The notes under the pieces are model-generated. The model was not told the DNA's origin. It saw only the letters and a list, made by a program, of their open reading frames with translations, and made no database searches. A DNA stretch of 64,000 nt from positions 34,114,887-34,178,886 of the forward strand of contig CM046299.1 of the NCBI GenBank assembly GCA_025267735.1, given 5' to 3'. Source of the DNA: Mactra quadrangularis. Its lineage: Eukaryota; Mollusca; Bivalvia; Venerida; Mactridae. Positions 1 through 12,189 of this stretch are shown here, in pieces. The translations under genes and the position numbers were made by a program. Positions within the stretch are counted from its first letter, which is position 1. Each line of letters opens with the position of its first letter.

Positions 1-1829
1 GAGAATCTTGATAACCTTGGGGTACGAGAATGGTCTGGATCTAGACACCATCTTAATTCCGACAAGATGTTTGGTTTCAGTTGGATTTATTTCAAGTGAT
101 TCATATTTGCATGACGCTTAAAAAGATCGGCAAAAGGGAAAACGTATTCTTCCAGAACAGAAGCTATTTACATGACTTATCGCTTCTGTTCAGTCAAGTG
201 CTCCTTACATTGCGGATCTGTTCTTACCAATCCGTGTGACTATTGGTTCCTAAAAGTGATCTGTATAATAAGGGACGATCGTTGGTCTCAGGCCAAAATG
301 AAAATCAAAGTACATGTACATAAAAAGAGGCCTTTAACCGCAACAGCTACTTCCCAAGAACAAAACAGGACGTAACCGGTTTAAGACGTAAAGGTGCGTC
401 ATAATTATCATTAGAAAGTTCGTCCACAGATTAGCCCATACCGAACTGTCCAGAAGCAGTTGGATGTAGATTTGCTATACAAAATATTTTATCTTTACAT
501 CTGCTCGATCTATAACATTGTCCGTAACTCTTACGCTCTTGAAATTAACTGGTCCCCTACACTTTATCATAGTTTAAAAAGATCGTCAATAGAACTCAAT
601 TAAAGTAAGAATTAAAAGTCAAAGTTACACGATTATGCTTCTTTATTTATACAGTCCGCTAAAAAGGACAAAAGGATATATTATTAAAATATTACATTTG
701 AATCCTATCAAAATTGTTTTCAAATGATCATGTCTCTGATAGTTGAAAAATATAATATTTACAACAATATGTAATGAAGCAATCGACGATTCTTTTTATA
801 GTTGAAATCTGCAAACTTATTTCTTAAAAAAAATAATTTCGATATTAGTATTTTATATATTTACATTTGAATAAATATTAATTGTAATTTCCCAAAAATC
901 TATCAATCTTATCTTTTCAAATAAAATATTGGCAAATCTAAATTATATATCGACTATACACACATTATGATACGCATATTTGTTATACTGTATCCGTATA
1001 CTAAACTGCTCCGCTGGTCCGGTTGGTCCGCAAATTATACTTACCCCTTTTCATGTGAGTCGAAAGGATTTGCGGAAATGTGTTGATGTAAAACGCTGAT
1101 TTTTCGTTTGTTGCACTGTTAATAGAAATATTGTTTATATGGTTTCCGCCAAAAATGCTTTTTCTATGTAACTTTTAATGGGAATGCGCTATACTATAGC
1201 TGCATTAAAAACAATAAATTTGTCGGCAGTAGAAATCGAAAGGATTTATGTCACGTGACTTTTGCCCATTGCTATCAAAATATACCCATCACAATATCAC
1301 GGCGTTGAGACGCCGTGAAATAATTATAATTATTAGATATAGTAAAATATATTACTGTAGAGTCGTATGTCCCTTTAAGTAAGATTAATTTCTGAGACAT
1401 AATGGGAAGTTCCTCACTTTTTTATCTGATAATTTTATAAGAACCTAGATAGTTTTTTTATTCAATCCAACTGATGATAATTGTCTTTATTGTATTCATG
1501 GCGATGGAGATAAGTAAAGCTATATTGCGTACAAAAAAACAAAACGTGTTTTGGTAAACATTAAAATGAGACAATTCATTTCAGGGCTAGGCAGTATTGA
1601 AAATATAATTTGTGTAATTAAATTTAACAAAATTAGCATGCTTGATAAACCACCACAACTTGGTTAATCATGTTTGTAATGGTAGATTGCTTTCCATTAC
1701 ACCAACAACTATGACACAAGTAAAACATTTCACACTTGTGTATTTTAAAGTCATCCTGGGCATCCCTCGTCGTGGGTTAGTTCATTGTATTGTTATTGTA
1801 AACAGTGTTTTGTTTTTTTGTACGCACTA
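1..1829. other. AT-rich non-coding stretch
   Basis: No convincing gene. Open frames are short and have no family resemblance. One short perfect hairpin lies at 1298-1317 (CACGGCGT and ACGCCGTG around a 4-base loop). It resembles the GC-rich tips of the longer hairpins at 6312-6428 and 42477-42574 but has no comparable arms. Promoter elements cannot be assigned. Confidence 0.5.
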
Positions 1830-1833
1830 TATG

Positions 1834-1962
1834 TTGACCCTCATTTTACACAACCCGTGTTTTTCACAACTTGTGGAAATACGTGCTAGTTTTTCACAAA
1901 TGAGCAATGTGAAAATTACGTTAGACAAATTTTTCGATTTTTAGTCCGAACGCAATTTTCAC
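1834..1962. repeat. TTTTTCACAA-rich dispersed repeat, left copy
   Basis: Contains several copies of a TTTTTCACAA/TTGTGAAAA word in a block that opens with a GTTGAxCCTCATTTT end. The same end, inverted, closes the block at 12190-12412, and a related hairpin lies at 11638-11718. The two outer blocks therefore sit as inverted repeats around the LINE. Whether they are the ends of one very large element or independent insertions of one family cannot be decided here. Confidence 0.5.
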
Positions 1963-2589
1963 AACAAGGGTTAATATCATAGTATATCTTACATGTAAAG
2001 TATATGATTAACAAAACTAATGTTTTAGTTATTTTCAAATACGTGTATTTCATTTAGATGCTTAACGTCGCAACATGGACGCAAGATATCGCAACCACCC
2101 TAAGGTCTTCAACAAGCCAGTATTGTGCCTCATCTAACCACCTTTAGGTTCAAGCAACCACTCTAGCACATAGAGAAGCCATATTAAGATACATAGTAAG
2201 CACACATGCCCCATGGTACTGTTATAATGTCCGTATTAACAAGTTTCGTATATAGATTCTGCAGTATTTCATATTTTGGTAAGATATGTCTTTGGTAAAA
2301 AAGAAGTTTACATGATGGGAAGGTACATGCATATTAAACTTAAATAAATATTATTGTAGCTTATATAATTGATATATAAAATTATGTCATTTATGCAAAC
2401 ATTTGTCAATTTTGAGTTATATTTTGTACATTTTAAGACAGTGGTCAATTTCAGGTACAGATTTCATTGTCAGATTTTTTGCCTTCGCTCAATACTGGAA
2501 TTTATATGTTGTATAAACAGCAACAAAATTGCCTTGAAAGAGTGCCGATAAAACCTCGAGGCGGGCAATATATACAAGGTTATACTTAG

Positions 2590-3138
2590 TTTGGATTTAA
2601 CCGTGCGGACATTCATCGACGCGCTCCGAAGGCTTCCGGTGGTGTTGGTATATTCGTTAAGAACTGGTTAAAGAATGAATACAATATATGTGTTGTTGAC
2701 AAAGCTATTGATGGAATACTTGGATTAAAGTTCACCCATAAACTTAGTGACTATGATTTTATCATATAAAGCTGTTATCTCCCACTGGAACATTCAACGA
2801 GAGGTCGTGATGCTCAGAGTTATTTTGCTCATCTATTAGCACAAATTTATTTACATAGTGAAAGTGACACAATTATTATTGCTGGGGATCTAAATGCACG
2901 TATTGGAAGCCTATCGGGCATATCTAGTGATATAGACCTTGTGCCGGTTAGAAATTCAAGAGATCAAACAATTAATCAACACGGTCACGAATTTATTGAC
3001 TTCTTGAATGATTCCAAATTTTGTGTTTTGAACGGACGATATGCAAATTACAATTTCACTTCTATATCAACTAAAGGGAGAGCAGTCGTCGATTATATAT
3101 GTGTACCCCATGACTACTTACATAACTGTAAAACTATT
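2590..3138 (+). pseudogene. LINE A endonuclease domain (partial)
   Basis: Conceptual translation gives the APE-type endonuclease of a non-LTR retrotransposon, the enzyme that nicks target DNA for target-primed reverse transcription. Visible motifs in order are SGGVGIFVKN, IIIAGDLNARIG (catalytic Asp/Asn), RDQTINQHGHEFIDFL, NGRYANYNF and GRAVVDYI. One stop codon lies near 2767 after DYDFII, then the frame reopens. The N-terminal Asn and Glu motifs are absent, so it is 5'-truncated. It ends at a TTAA where the 858-bp element has inserted; the terminal DHS motif is found beyond it at ~4080. Confidence 0.75.
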
Positions 3139-3141
3139 TAA

Positions 3142-3999
3142 GGATCTATCATTTGTTGAACTTGAAAAAAATCTATCAAGTGGGTGGGGTAACTAATTAT
3201 ATCAAAATATCCATAAATTCTAAATAATTTTAATTTATTTTGTAAGTGATGCATTAAGTGTATAGATGAGACAGTGAAAATATAAAGAACTCAACAAATA
3301 AAACATTTAGAAAGAAACGAAAACATTTATCCTAACCTTGAAATGGCCTTACGAACGTCAGTCCAAACACATATTTAAAGTTCTTTTTTCATAATTCCAA
3401 AAGATGTAATAGAATGTCCATATAACATTTTACAATGTCCTAGGGTGAATCACACAAAAAGTGTTTCCAAAATGTAAATTTGATAATTGATCACAACACT
3501 CTTCACACATGATTTTATTTTCAATTTCACACAGGAACCCGATAAATTTTTCCTTCTTATTACACACATAGAACATACAATATGAGTAGAAAATTGCACT
3601 GGGAACTTGTGTGTGAACTGTAATTTAAAACGTGTAATGTTTGTGTTGAGATGAATTATCAAATTTACATTTGGGAAATACTTTTTGTGTAATTTACCCT
3701 AAGACATTGTAACATGTTACATGGACAACCTATATCAACATTTGAATTTATGAAAAAAGAACTTTAAATATGTGTTTGAATTGACGTTCGGATGGCTATT
3801 CTAAGGTGAGGTTAAATGTTTTCATTTCATTCTAAATATCTTATTTGTTGATTTTTTTTATTTTCACTATCACATCTATACATTTAATGCATCCCTTACA
3901 AAATATATCAAAATTATTTTAGAATTAATGGATATTTTAATAGTTTAGTCACCACACCCACTTCATAGATTGTTTTCAATTTCAAATCCTGATACACCC
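3142..3999. mobile_element. TTAA-flanked inverted-repeat element (piggyBac/Kolobok-type MITE)
   Basis: This 858-bp insertion is bounded by TTAA at 3138-3141 and 4000-4003. Its two ends are long imperfect inverted repeats: GGATCTATC at the left, and GGGTGTATC when the right end is reverse-complemented, followed on both sides by TTGAAxTTGAAAAxAATCTAT and then AAGTGGGTGxGGTxACTAA. The similarity continues inward through the motif with AAAGTTCTTTTTTCAT for roughly 250 bp. No transposase frame is present, so it is non-autonomous. A TTAA duplication is typical of the piggyBac and Kolobok superfamilies; which one applies is not decided here. Confidence 0.8.
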
Positions 4000-4001
4000 T
4001 T

Positions 4002-6311
4002 AAAGTCGTACCAGTGCAAACAATTGTGGATGATTATCACTTGCACGAGTTTATTGGTGAACGCTCAAAATTACCGGACCATTCAATGCTAGTAACGGAA
4101 CTTACATTAAATAAGTTTGAATTCAACCGTAACAATAATGAGTGTAATTCTCAACGACCAAGATTTAAGCTTAACAAGATACCACAAACTTTTATGAATA
4201 ATAATTTAGTAAGCTTAGCGCTAACGGAAGTCATACATGAGATAGAAAGGTGCAGAGACACGCAAAATGATATTGATATGATTTACGATAAATTATGTGA
4301 CGTATTATATAGTGAGATGAACAAACACATACCCAAGTCAGAAAGTTGTAGTAAAAACATTAATAAACATTTCAAAAATCAAAAGCCTTATTGGAATGAA
4401 CAGCTCCATGATTTATGGAAAGATATGAGTAATAAAGAGAAACAATATATCAAATGTAAAGGTCCTAAGCGACTAAGAACAATTAGACATAGAGAATATG
4501 TTATCTCAAGAAACGATTTTGATAAATCACTCAGGCGTGAAGAGCGCATGTACAGAAAATCTAAAGCTATTGAAATTGAGTCTATGACGTCATCAAACCC
4601 CACGGACTTCTGGAATAAGATTAAACGTTTGGGGCCCAGAAGAGACACCTCAATTCCTATAGAAATAGTCAAGGATAATGGATATACTATTTGTTCGGAA
4701 CCTGAAGTATTAAAACGCTGGCAGACTGATTTCGAGAAATTCTATAATGGTGCCGACAGTACGGAGTTCGACGATGATCACGCTTACCAAGTCAATGTAC
4801 ATAAAACAATGTTGGAACATAACTTATGTTTATATGATATAAACGATCCATTGTATTCTTCAAATCAATATTTAAATGAGACAGTGTCTATTGATGAAAT
4901 CACTAAAATTGTGACGAAAGCAAAAACACGCTCTGCATGTGGGTATGACGAAATTCCATATTACGTATTGAAATACCCTAATGTAATTACAGCTTTACGT
5001 GAACTTTTTCAAATTATTTTTGATACCAGTATCGTTCCTACAATATGGAGAAAGGCAGTTATATGTCCAATACTTAAAGATAGTAGCACTGATAAACGTA
5101 TACCGATGAACTACAGGGGTGTGAGTATTTTATCCTGCATCAGTAAACTTTATAGTTCCGTTCTAAATAATCGTCTAACAAAATTCTTAGAAAGCAACAA
5201 TATACTGGCTGATGAACAAAATGGCTTCAGAATGAATAGATCTTGTGAGGATCATATATTTACATTAAACAGTATTGTGAAAAACAACGACTCTGTATTT
5301 ACTGCATTTACAGACTTACGCAAGTGCTTTGATTTCATTAACAGGGATATGATGTTGTATAAAATATTACTTAATGGTATTGATGGAAAATTGTATAACT
5401 CTATAAAGTCTATATATGAAACAACGATATAGCTAGTGTCAAGATTAATGATAAACTTTACGGGTGGTTTGACTGTAAGACTGGAGTACGTCAGGGTGAT
5501 AATCTGTCACCAACGTTATTTTCAATCTTCATAAATGATTTAGTGAAAGAAGTGAATGACCTTGACCTTGGGATTAATTTTGGTACGAGAAAGTTGTCGA
5601 TGTTATTGTATGCAGACGACATTGTTTTTATCGCAAAAAATGAGACTGATTTACAAACGATGCTCGATACTATAATGCATAAGTGGTGTAAACAATGGAG
5701 AGTTTTAATTAACACTGATAAGTCGAAGTGCATACATTTTCAAAAGACTAGAACCCAACAAACAGACCAGAAATTCAAAATTGGAGATAATATGCTAGAA
5801 TTAGTGCCAACTTATAAATATCTTGGTATTTTATTTCAATTTAATGGTGACTTCACACCTAATGCTGACATTTTAGCAAAAAGTGCCGGTCGTGCTCTGG
5901 GACAAGTCATATCAAAAATTCATAATATGAAAGATTTTGGCATCAAAACATATGAGAAACTGTATGATTCATGTGTGATACCTGTGATAGAATATGGGGC
6001 TAGTGTATGGGGACACCGCAAGTATCAGTCAACTGACAACATACAAAACAGAGCCATTCGTTATTTTCTCGGAGTCCATAGATTTGCACCAATTCTAGCT
6101 ATACATGGTGATATAGGCTGGTTACCGGTACAGTACAGACGATGGATATCCATACTACGTTACTGGAATAGACTTATCAACATGAGAAGTGATAGGCTAA
6201 CAAAACAAATATTTGAAATCGATTATACATCTAGAAAAAATAACTGGTGTAATAACGTAAAAGATATTATGACCAAACTTGGATTATTGAACTGTTATAA
6301 CAATAAACAAT
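4002..6311 (+). pseudogene. LINE A reverse transcriptase, frameshifted
   Basis: Two overlapping-phase frames (about 4002-5432 and 5433-6373) together encode the end of the endonuclease (KLPDHSMLVTEL), a linker, and a reverse transcriptase. RT motifs in order are SACGYDEIPYYVL, WRKAVICPILK, NYRGVSILSCISKLYSS, NGFRMNRSCEDH, FTDLRKCFDFINR, GVRQGDNLSPTLFSIFIND, the catalytic LYADDIVFI and KYLGILF. A frameshift near 5430 separates the AFD-like motif from the PQG-like (VRQGDNLSP) motif, so no intact enzyme is encoded. After the RT comes a thumb-like region (YEKLYDSCVIPVIEYGASVWG) typical of LINE RTs. The frame breaks at ~6311 where the composite hairpin insertion begins. Confidence 0.85.
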
Positions 6312-6428
6312 GTAAGGGATATACCACGAGAGGTGTCCAATATGTTAGATATTGGATAGCTGAGGCGCGTTAGCGCCGAAGCGTATCCAATGTCTAACAT
6401 ATTGGGCACCTCGAGGGGTATATCTTAC
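6312..6428. repeat. Foldback hairpin with GCGC tip
   Basis: Near-perfect palindrome. The left arm (GTAAGG..ATATACC, GAG, GGTGTCCAATATGTTAGA, TATTGGATA) is matched in reverse by TATCCAATGTCTAACATATTGGGCACCTC and GGGTATATCTTAC. The tip is GGCGCGTTAGCGCC. Architecture and tip resemble the hairpin at 42477-42574. Confidence 0.75.
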
Positions 6429-8000
6429 TTAAATCACAGCTTACCTACAGACTATTATTATTATGAAAGAAAATGAATTTTAGTTTACATGCACGTATCA
6501 CAAATAACGATTAAAGAGTTATACATTTCAACTTCAACAAAAAGTAATATATTCATAAAATTTAAATAGATACAGAAAATATTAATTGTTTCCTAAAAGG
6601 TTCCCCTTTAAGTTTGACAAATTAATGAATCGTTGGTTCATGAGATTTTCGTGCATATCCATTCACATGTAAACTAATGTGTATTTATGACAGTGGTTGT
6701 TCATTTCGTTTCTGTTCTTCATTTAGTCGGGTACAGTATACACGTGTGACAAAACCTAAATAATCATTGGAATTTTCATGGATATACTATTTATCATTCG
6801 GAAATCTTTCATTTGGATATAAATACATTACAACGGTTGCAATGCATAGAAAATGTGGATTATCAACGGATTCCAGTCATGTCCAAGATGCGATATCAGC
6901 CACAGCCTGACACATGGCTGATTTCTAATGAACTTGATGAGAAACTAATATTGCAGAAACAAGTCATAAGTAAGTTTACATATAAATGAAAAATACATTA
7001 TGAACCTGAGCCCTGTGTGCTTCAAATAAAAATTGCATCTTTCGTAAGCAGCATGTTTGCCCTTCTGTTCACATATTAATCTATGCTCGGTTCAAGGTAG
7101 TCCTATATATAAAACTTATTTTTCAATTGGACATTGCTTCGGTTACGTAGGATAATGTTTCAATGTGAAATGAGGTACAGAGGGTCTTATAATATTTTAT
7201 ATAGGACTAGGTTCAAGGCTCAAACCTATGATTATTTGAACATGGAGAGAGACCGTTAAGCAAGACCTAATTTAGAACTCAAATTTGTACGTTTTCCGTC
7301 CGTGCGCAGGCGGTGCAAACAATTTCACATTATTGGTGAAAAGCATGTATCACGCAAAATATCCTATAGTTCTTAATACATATATTTATATTGTAAAAGT
7401 TAGTTTGTATCGTTGACAACTTGCGACTTGTCAATGTCATTTTGGCATCGCTGAGAGCTCAAGCAATGTCTACCATGTTTCTGATATCCAGTGCGAGATT
7501 AATCTAGAGTTCTGCTATGATATTGTCTATGCCGTTGCTCAATAAAACACTAACTGAACGCCAAAGTCACAGAATGCTAAGTACACAGTCCATTCAAAAT
7601 AATTTTTTTGAGCTGATGACGAATAATATGTTCCATTCTGCAACTATTTCTAAATAAAGCTTTATTTTGTTTTATCGCACGTTTTTATATTGAAAGACAA
7701 AACTTGCTCTGTTGAACTGTGGACAAGAAACGGCTAACAGTGCTAGACAAAGAATGTGTTACATGTGCTTAAAATCTAGTTTGGGTCTTAGTATAATGCC
7801 AAGCTTATATATTTTTTCTTTAATTTTCAGAACGACACTGCAACGTTGACAAATTGTGAACAGGAATTACACCATCAATACTCATGTATTCGTCTCAAAG
7901 AGAAATGAGTGCAGAATTCCCAATTTTGATTTTATTTGCAAATGTTTGTTCAATGAATGAAAAAATAACTTCCCTCGTTCGTTTGCCTTTTCCATAAAAA

Positions 8001-8146
8001 GGTAATCGTTCACTATTAAGGTTTCGCGTTCATTATCTGGTGTGTTGGACAATATCTAGAGTGTAGTCCAATATTAGACTTACACGTTAGATAATGTCCC
8101 AACACACCAAATAATGGACGAGTAATCTTAATAATGGACGGTTACC
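8001..8146. repeat. Foldback hairpin
   Basis: The left arm runs GGTAATCGTTCACTATTAAG to TCTGGTGTGTTGGACA. It pairs with the reverse complement of the right arm, TGTCCCAACACACCAAATAA to CTTAATAATGGACGGTTACC. About 50 bp pair on each side, with a loop of ~45 bp. It is probably a small palindromic MITE or the end of a larger one. Confidence 0.65.
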
Positions 8147-8210
8147 AGTACATTATTGGATATAAGGTACTGTGAAAACAATGGATTGACGTCACAGCTG
8201 TGGTTTAAGT

Positions 8211-8562
8211 GTTAATATGTCATCACTAAAATCACTTATCACGGAGTATTATAACAATCAATGGAAATATCAAATTCTAAACGTTCCTAACTACGATATT
8301 ATAAAACTTTTAAAACAGTGTTTGAACAAGAAAAATATATTTCACTTAATCTGAATAGAAATGAACGATCACTACTAGCGCAGCTACGTTTTGGCATCTT
8401 GCCTATAAGAGTTGAAACTGGTCGTTATAACGGAGAACCTTTAGAACAGAGATTATGTTTATTCTGTGATCAAAATACTGTTGAAACAACAGAGACACAT
8501 ATTTTATTAAATTGTAATTGTTATGACAACATTAAAGATGAAATATTTCATGATATATATTT
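8211..8562 (+). pseudogene. LINE A C-terminal region with Cys/His knuckle
   Basis: The LINE A frame resumes here (SLKSLITEYYNNQWKYQIL), then, with a phase change near 8315, gives NERSLLAQLRFGILPIRVET and a C-terminal zinc-knuckle-like motif, CLFC with a downstream THILLNCNCY (CxxC...H...C). This motif is common at the C-terminus of several LINE ORF2 families and is thought to bind nucleic acid. The similar motif in the fragments at 28441-29330 and 41060-41620 suggests related families. The frame stops where the long-TIR element begins; it continues at 11312. Confidence 0.7.
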
Positions 8563-11311
8563 CATTAGGGAATACTTCCCGTTCGGGAAACAAGGGGATT
8601 CCCCTACAGTGCTTCCTGATCGGGCAGCAAATGTCAAAATGTTTCCCGATCGGGAAGGATTTTGGCCTTTTTTGACGTACCTTACTAAAAATGGCCGCTG
8701 CATAAAAGTATTTAACCAACAAAAATATGAAAAACACCATCTGATACAGGAAAGATGTATCTAAAATCCTACCGAGTCGTTTTCTTTTAAAATGCCTACA
8801 ATTAAAATAATCCGAAATTGAAATTCAGAAAAAAATATGACTTCAAAGAAAAAAGTTGTTTCCCGTTCTGGAAACATTGCTTCCCGATCAGGAAGCAAAT
8901 TATACTATTTGTAATATAGTTTGTATATAATGCAAATTAAACTTAAGCTATACATGTAGACACCTTTTTATGTTAATGGAAATATTGCATTGATTCCAAT
9001 TCATAATGTTAGAAACACCTTTCACAAGTACCATTCATAGCAATTTGTGATAATTTTAATAGCTGTCCCTCAAAAGGAATTGTATAGAAATTTAATCACA
9101 TTGTTCAATTTTTATATGTAAAATCATAACATCCCAAAAGATATTCAAATAAGTTTACTTATTATCAATTTAAATGTTTGACTTGTGTATAAATGGAAAG
9201 TATCATTGACTGGGTTTAACACCGTAGCAACACATTGTTTATGTCATCTTTCATATTACAGCTGTAAGTCAACATACTCACTGCTTTTGGAAAGGCTAAA
9301 TCCCTGAATTTAGCAGTTCACTAGTTACTAAGCGCATACTTGGTCAGTTACTGACAGCTGCTCTACATGATTTAAAATCAGTGGTGAGAGGGAGAATAGT
9401 CGTAGAAATTATTTCATGACCAAACTCCTTGACCTCTAAATCAATAGATTAGTATGCTACATTGTACCAGCCTAACAACTAGTCTAGACCAGCGGTATAC
9501 TTAACGATTTATACAAATATGAGCTGATAAAAACTTATCAATAAACACAAATATGAAATTGCAAATATGGTTCAATTCATTTGTTACAATTTCCTATTAT
9601 TATACATTAACTTGAATAATTGCATTTCCTGTAAAAATAGACTATTAGGGAGTAAGCAATGGCACCTGGCGGCCATAAGTATATCTTTTGCTATAAAAAT
9701 TAAGTTTGAGCAGTATTGTTGAACTATTTTTACAAGTTAACTAAGTGAAGAAATGGTTATCATATTTCCATCCTGCTTGCTATGCTGAAATGGGCATAGG
9801 CCAAGTGACTTACATAAATACAGCACAACTAAGGATATGTGTAATGTTTTCAATTTTCAAGGAAAATTATGTGAATGCTTAAAGCACAGTCATATCATAA
9901 TTAATTTTCTATCATTATTTCACAAGAAATAGAGTACAAGAGCAGTGTCCAATAACCTTTTTACAGTATGTAATCCTATTTGAAGCATTTATTTGTTCTC
10001 AATTAATACATGCTCGTTGATTTTATTTAGATATTCATAAAAAAACATCATGCAAAACACTTGCTTTTCCAATTGTTTACTATGTATTTTTCTAAACTAG
10101 CAAACAATATTGAACCCAATATTTATTATGTTTTTTTCTGTTTAAAGATTAATGAGAATCTCAATAGTTTGTAAAATTATATTTCAATTCATGCTGTAGA
10201 TTTATCATGCATTGTATTTCTGTTTGGTCAAATTTAGAAAATAGAATTGTTGTTTAATGGTGCTTAAGAAATTATGGATTCGTCGATAACCATTTCATCC
10301 TGAATAGTAAAGAATTATTTTCTTCATTCAACATATTGCAGGAATTTTATTCTTCAATCTAAAAAATCTCCTTAATTAACATACAAAACATATACCTGAC
10401 AGAGAATGGCTCATACGTATTACAAAATAATTAATTTTTTGTCATTTTGTTTTCAAATATAGTGTAAAATGCTTTTTTTAATAATTATATTGTTTTTTTG
10501 TTTGGATAGCTCGTCTGGTCAGAATTATGTATATATGTAGAGTAATGGACAAAACATAGTAAGTCCAGAAATCTACAATTACTAAAGTACCAACATTTGA
10601 CAACCAAGACTACCAGACTTTCCAGCCTTGGCTCATTCTAATTTTCTAATAAAATTCTGGTAAAGTTACAGATTTAGGAAATGAATCAAATATTGTGGTA
10701 TTCGAATGTGAAAGTTCATATAACTAAATATATTCACAACTATGTAGTATGTACATAAATGAAAGTTAAATTGGACAATTAATTTGTTTCATGATCAGAT
10801 TATTCTGGTAGAAAATCAGAATGTATATTTAAAGTGTATGTGTTAGACCATTTGTGACTATACTGGCTGGGTTATACAGTCTTAAATTAATTACAAATAC
10901 AATAATGTAAATAGACAGGTCTCTTGCTGAAATTAGTTTTGCATTACATACAAACTATATTACAAATAGTATAACTTGCTTCCTGATCGGGAAGCAATGT
11001 TTCCAGAACGGGAAACAACTTTTTTCTTTTAAGTCATATTTTTTTCTGAATTTCAATTTTAGATTATTTTAATTGTAGGCATTTTAAAAGAAAACGACTC
11101 GGTAGGATTTTAGATACATCTTTCCTGTATCAGATGGTGTTTTTCAAATTTTTGTTGGTTAAACACTTTTATGCAGCGGCCATTTTTAGTAAGGTACGTC
11201 AAAAAATGCCAAAATCCTTCCCGATCGGGAAACATATTGACATTTGCTGCCCGTTTGGGAAGCACTGAATGGGAATCCCCTTGTTTCCCGAACGGGAAGT
11301 ATTCCCTACTG
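8563..11311. mobile_element. 2.75 kb long-TIR transposon, superfamily unknown
   Basis: The ends are inverted repeats of roughly 370 bp (8563-8940 and 10945-11311) starting CAxTAGGGAATACTTCCC. They are studded with the palindromic word TTCCCGATCGGGAA and variants. The element is flanked by TATTT on both sides (8558-8562 and 11312-11316); removing the element and one TATTT restores the LINE A frame (..HDIYLNNDFLDF..), which supports these borders. The 2 kb centre is AT-rich with no transposase-like frame, so it is non-autonomous. A 5-bp target duplication together with CA..TG ends does not match a superfamily I can name confidently. Frames inside the arms are products of the repeat itself. Confidence 0.8.
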
Positions 11312-11610
11312 TATTTAAATAATGACTTTTTAGATTTCAATGATGAAAATAAGAATAAAACCCTACTTTTAAACCATCCGCGTAAAGTCGCTAAGTATCT
11401 AGTGAAATCATACTTAAAGAGACAGAGACTTACTTATAATAGATAATTCTATGTATTTGATTTTAGTGTATATACATTTAGTTTCATACAGTGACTTATA
11501 GGTCCATAGGGCCGGGTGTATTTTGTACTTATATTACATTGTTCTTTATATTTATGTACTGTATTTTACACATGTCACTTTAATAAAAACCTTACTTACT
11601 TTACTTACTT
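11312..11610 (+). pseudogene. LINE A C-terminus and 3' tail
   Basis: The frame reads YLNNDFLDFNDENKN then LLNHPRKVAKYLVKSYLKRQRL and stops near 11446. A basic tail after the zinc knuckle is usual for this kind of ORF2. A ~150-bp 3' UTR follows, with TAATAAAAA and a short CTTACTTACTTTACTT tail at 11584-11610. The tail marks the LINE's 3' end. Confidence 0.7.
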
Positions 11611-11637
11611 TATATTCCAGTATTGACCAACTTTGAA

Positions 11638-11718
11638 AACTTGTGAAAATCACGTTCTGTGAAAAATGAGGTACAACGTTAAACCTCATTTTTTACAAAA
11701 CGTGTTTTTCACAAGTAT
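11638..11718. repeat. Hairpin of the TTTTTCACAA family
   Basis: ACTTGTGAAAATCACG and TGTGAAAAATGAGGT form one arm; AAACCTCATTTTTTACA and AACGTGTTTTTCACAAGT form the other, around a loop of about 8 bases. It shares words with the blocks at 1834-1962 and 12190-12412. Confidence 0.6.
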
Positions 11719-12189
11719 ATAACATAATATATAAATATAATGAAATCTATGAAAATTAAACAAATTTTCTCGTCTGAAACCGCAATACCTAGAACTTTGG
11801 TATTAGATCAATCGCAAAGTTTAATGTTTCTCTTCAAGTTTGCTAAAATTATATCACTTTCACAAAACATACTGTATGGTTTTACTATTATTAAAGAAAA
11901 GAACAGAACTTCTGTTCTGTTCTGTTCATGAAATCTGAAAATTATTATATTTGTTTCTTAAGGACAAAATGTTTCTAAGGTAGTTAAACGATATATAAGT
12001 AACATTTGTACAACAAAAGTATTTGTTATTATACTTATAAATCTTTGTTTAAATGGACAAAAGCTCTAACCTTTGTCGAAGGGAAGGGTACTCCGCTCCA
12101 GTACTGCCCCTCATAATCCATCCTTGGTGTACACATAAAAAGAGGGCAACCTAAAATTCCGAATCTAGAGAAACACAGCTGGCAACTTA

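Larger units (their letters stand above)
6312..8210. mobile_element. Composite hairpin-rich insertion in LINE A
   Basis: This non-coding block separates LINE A codons ending ...NNKQC from those resuming ...NMSSLKSL. It starts with a 117-bp hairpin (6312-6428). Overlapping the hairpin's last bases, a short terminal inverted repeat (ACTTAAATCACAGCT at 6427-6441, inverted at 8196-8210 with one mismatch) brackets the rest. A second large hairpin lies inside at 8001-8146. No coding capacity is seen. It could be one element with hairpin ends or two insertions; I could not find a clear target duplication. Confidence 0.55.
2590..11610 (+). mobile_element. LINE retrotransposon A, split by three insertions
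   Basis: A single plus-strand non-LTR retrotransposon can be followed through four separated coding blocks: endonuclease (2590-3138), reverse transcriptase (4002-6311), a C-terminal Cys/His knuckle region (8211-8562) and the last ~44 codons plus 3' tail (11312-11610). The blocks are collinear, on one strand, and each break coincides with an inverted-repeat insertion. The 5' end appears truncated, because the N-terminal endonuclease motifs are missing. The 3' end has an AATAAA-like TAATAAAAA and a short (ACTT)n tail, as LINEs often have. It is dead: there are stops and a frameshift besides the insertions. The clade is not certain. Confidence 0.8.

Noticed and set aside
1642..1944. 100-codon plus-strand frame
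   Set aside because: Overlaps the TTTTTCACAA repeat; no start context or family resemblance.
8507..8764. Frames within the arms of the long-TIR element, and their mirror copies at 11110-11446
   Set aside because: Both arms give the same peptide in opposite directions, starting inside LINE A codons; no independent coding signal.
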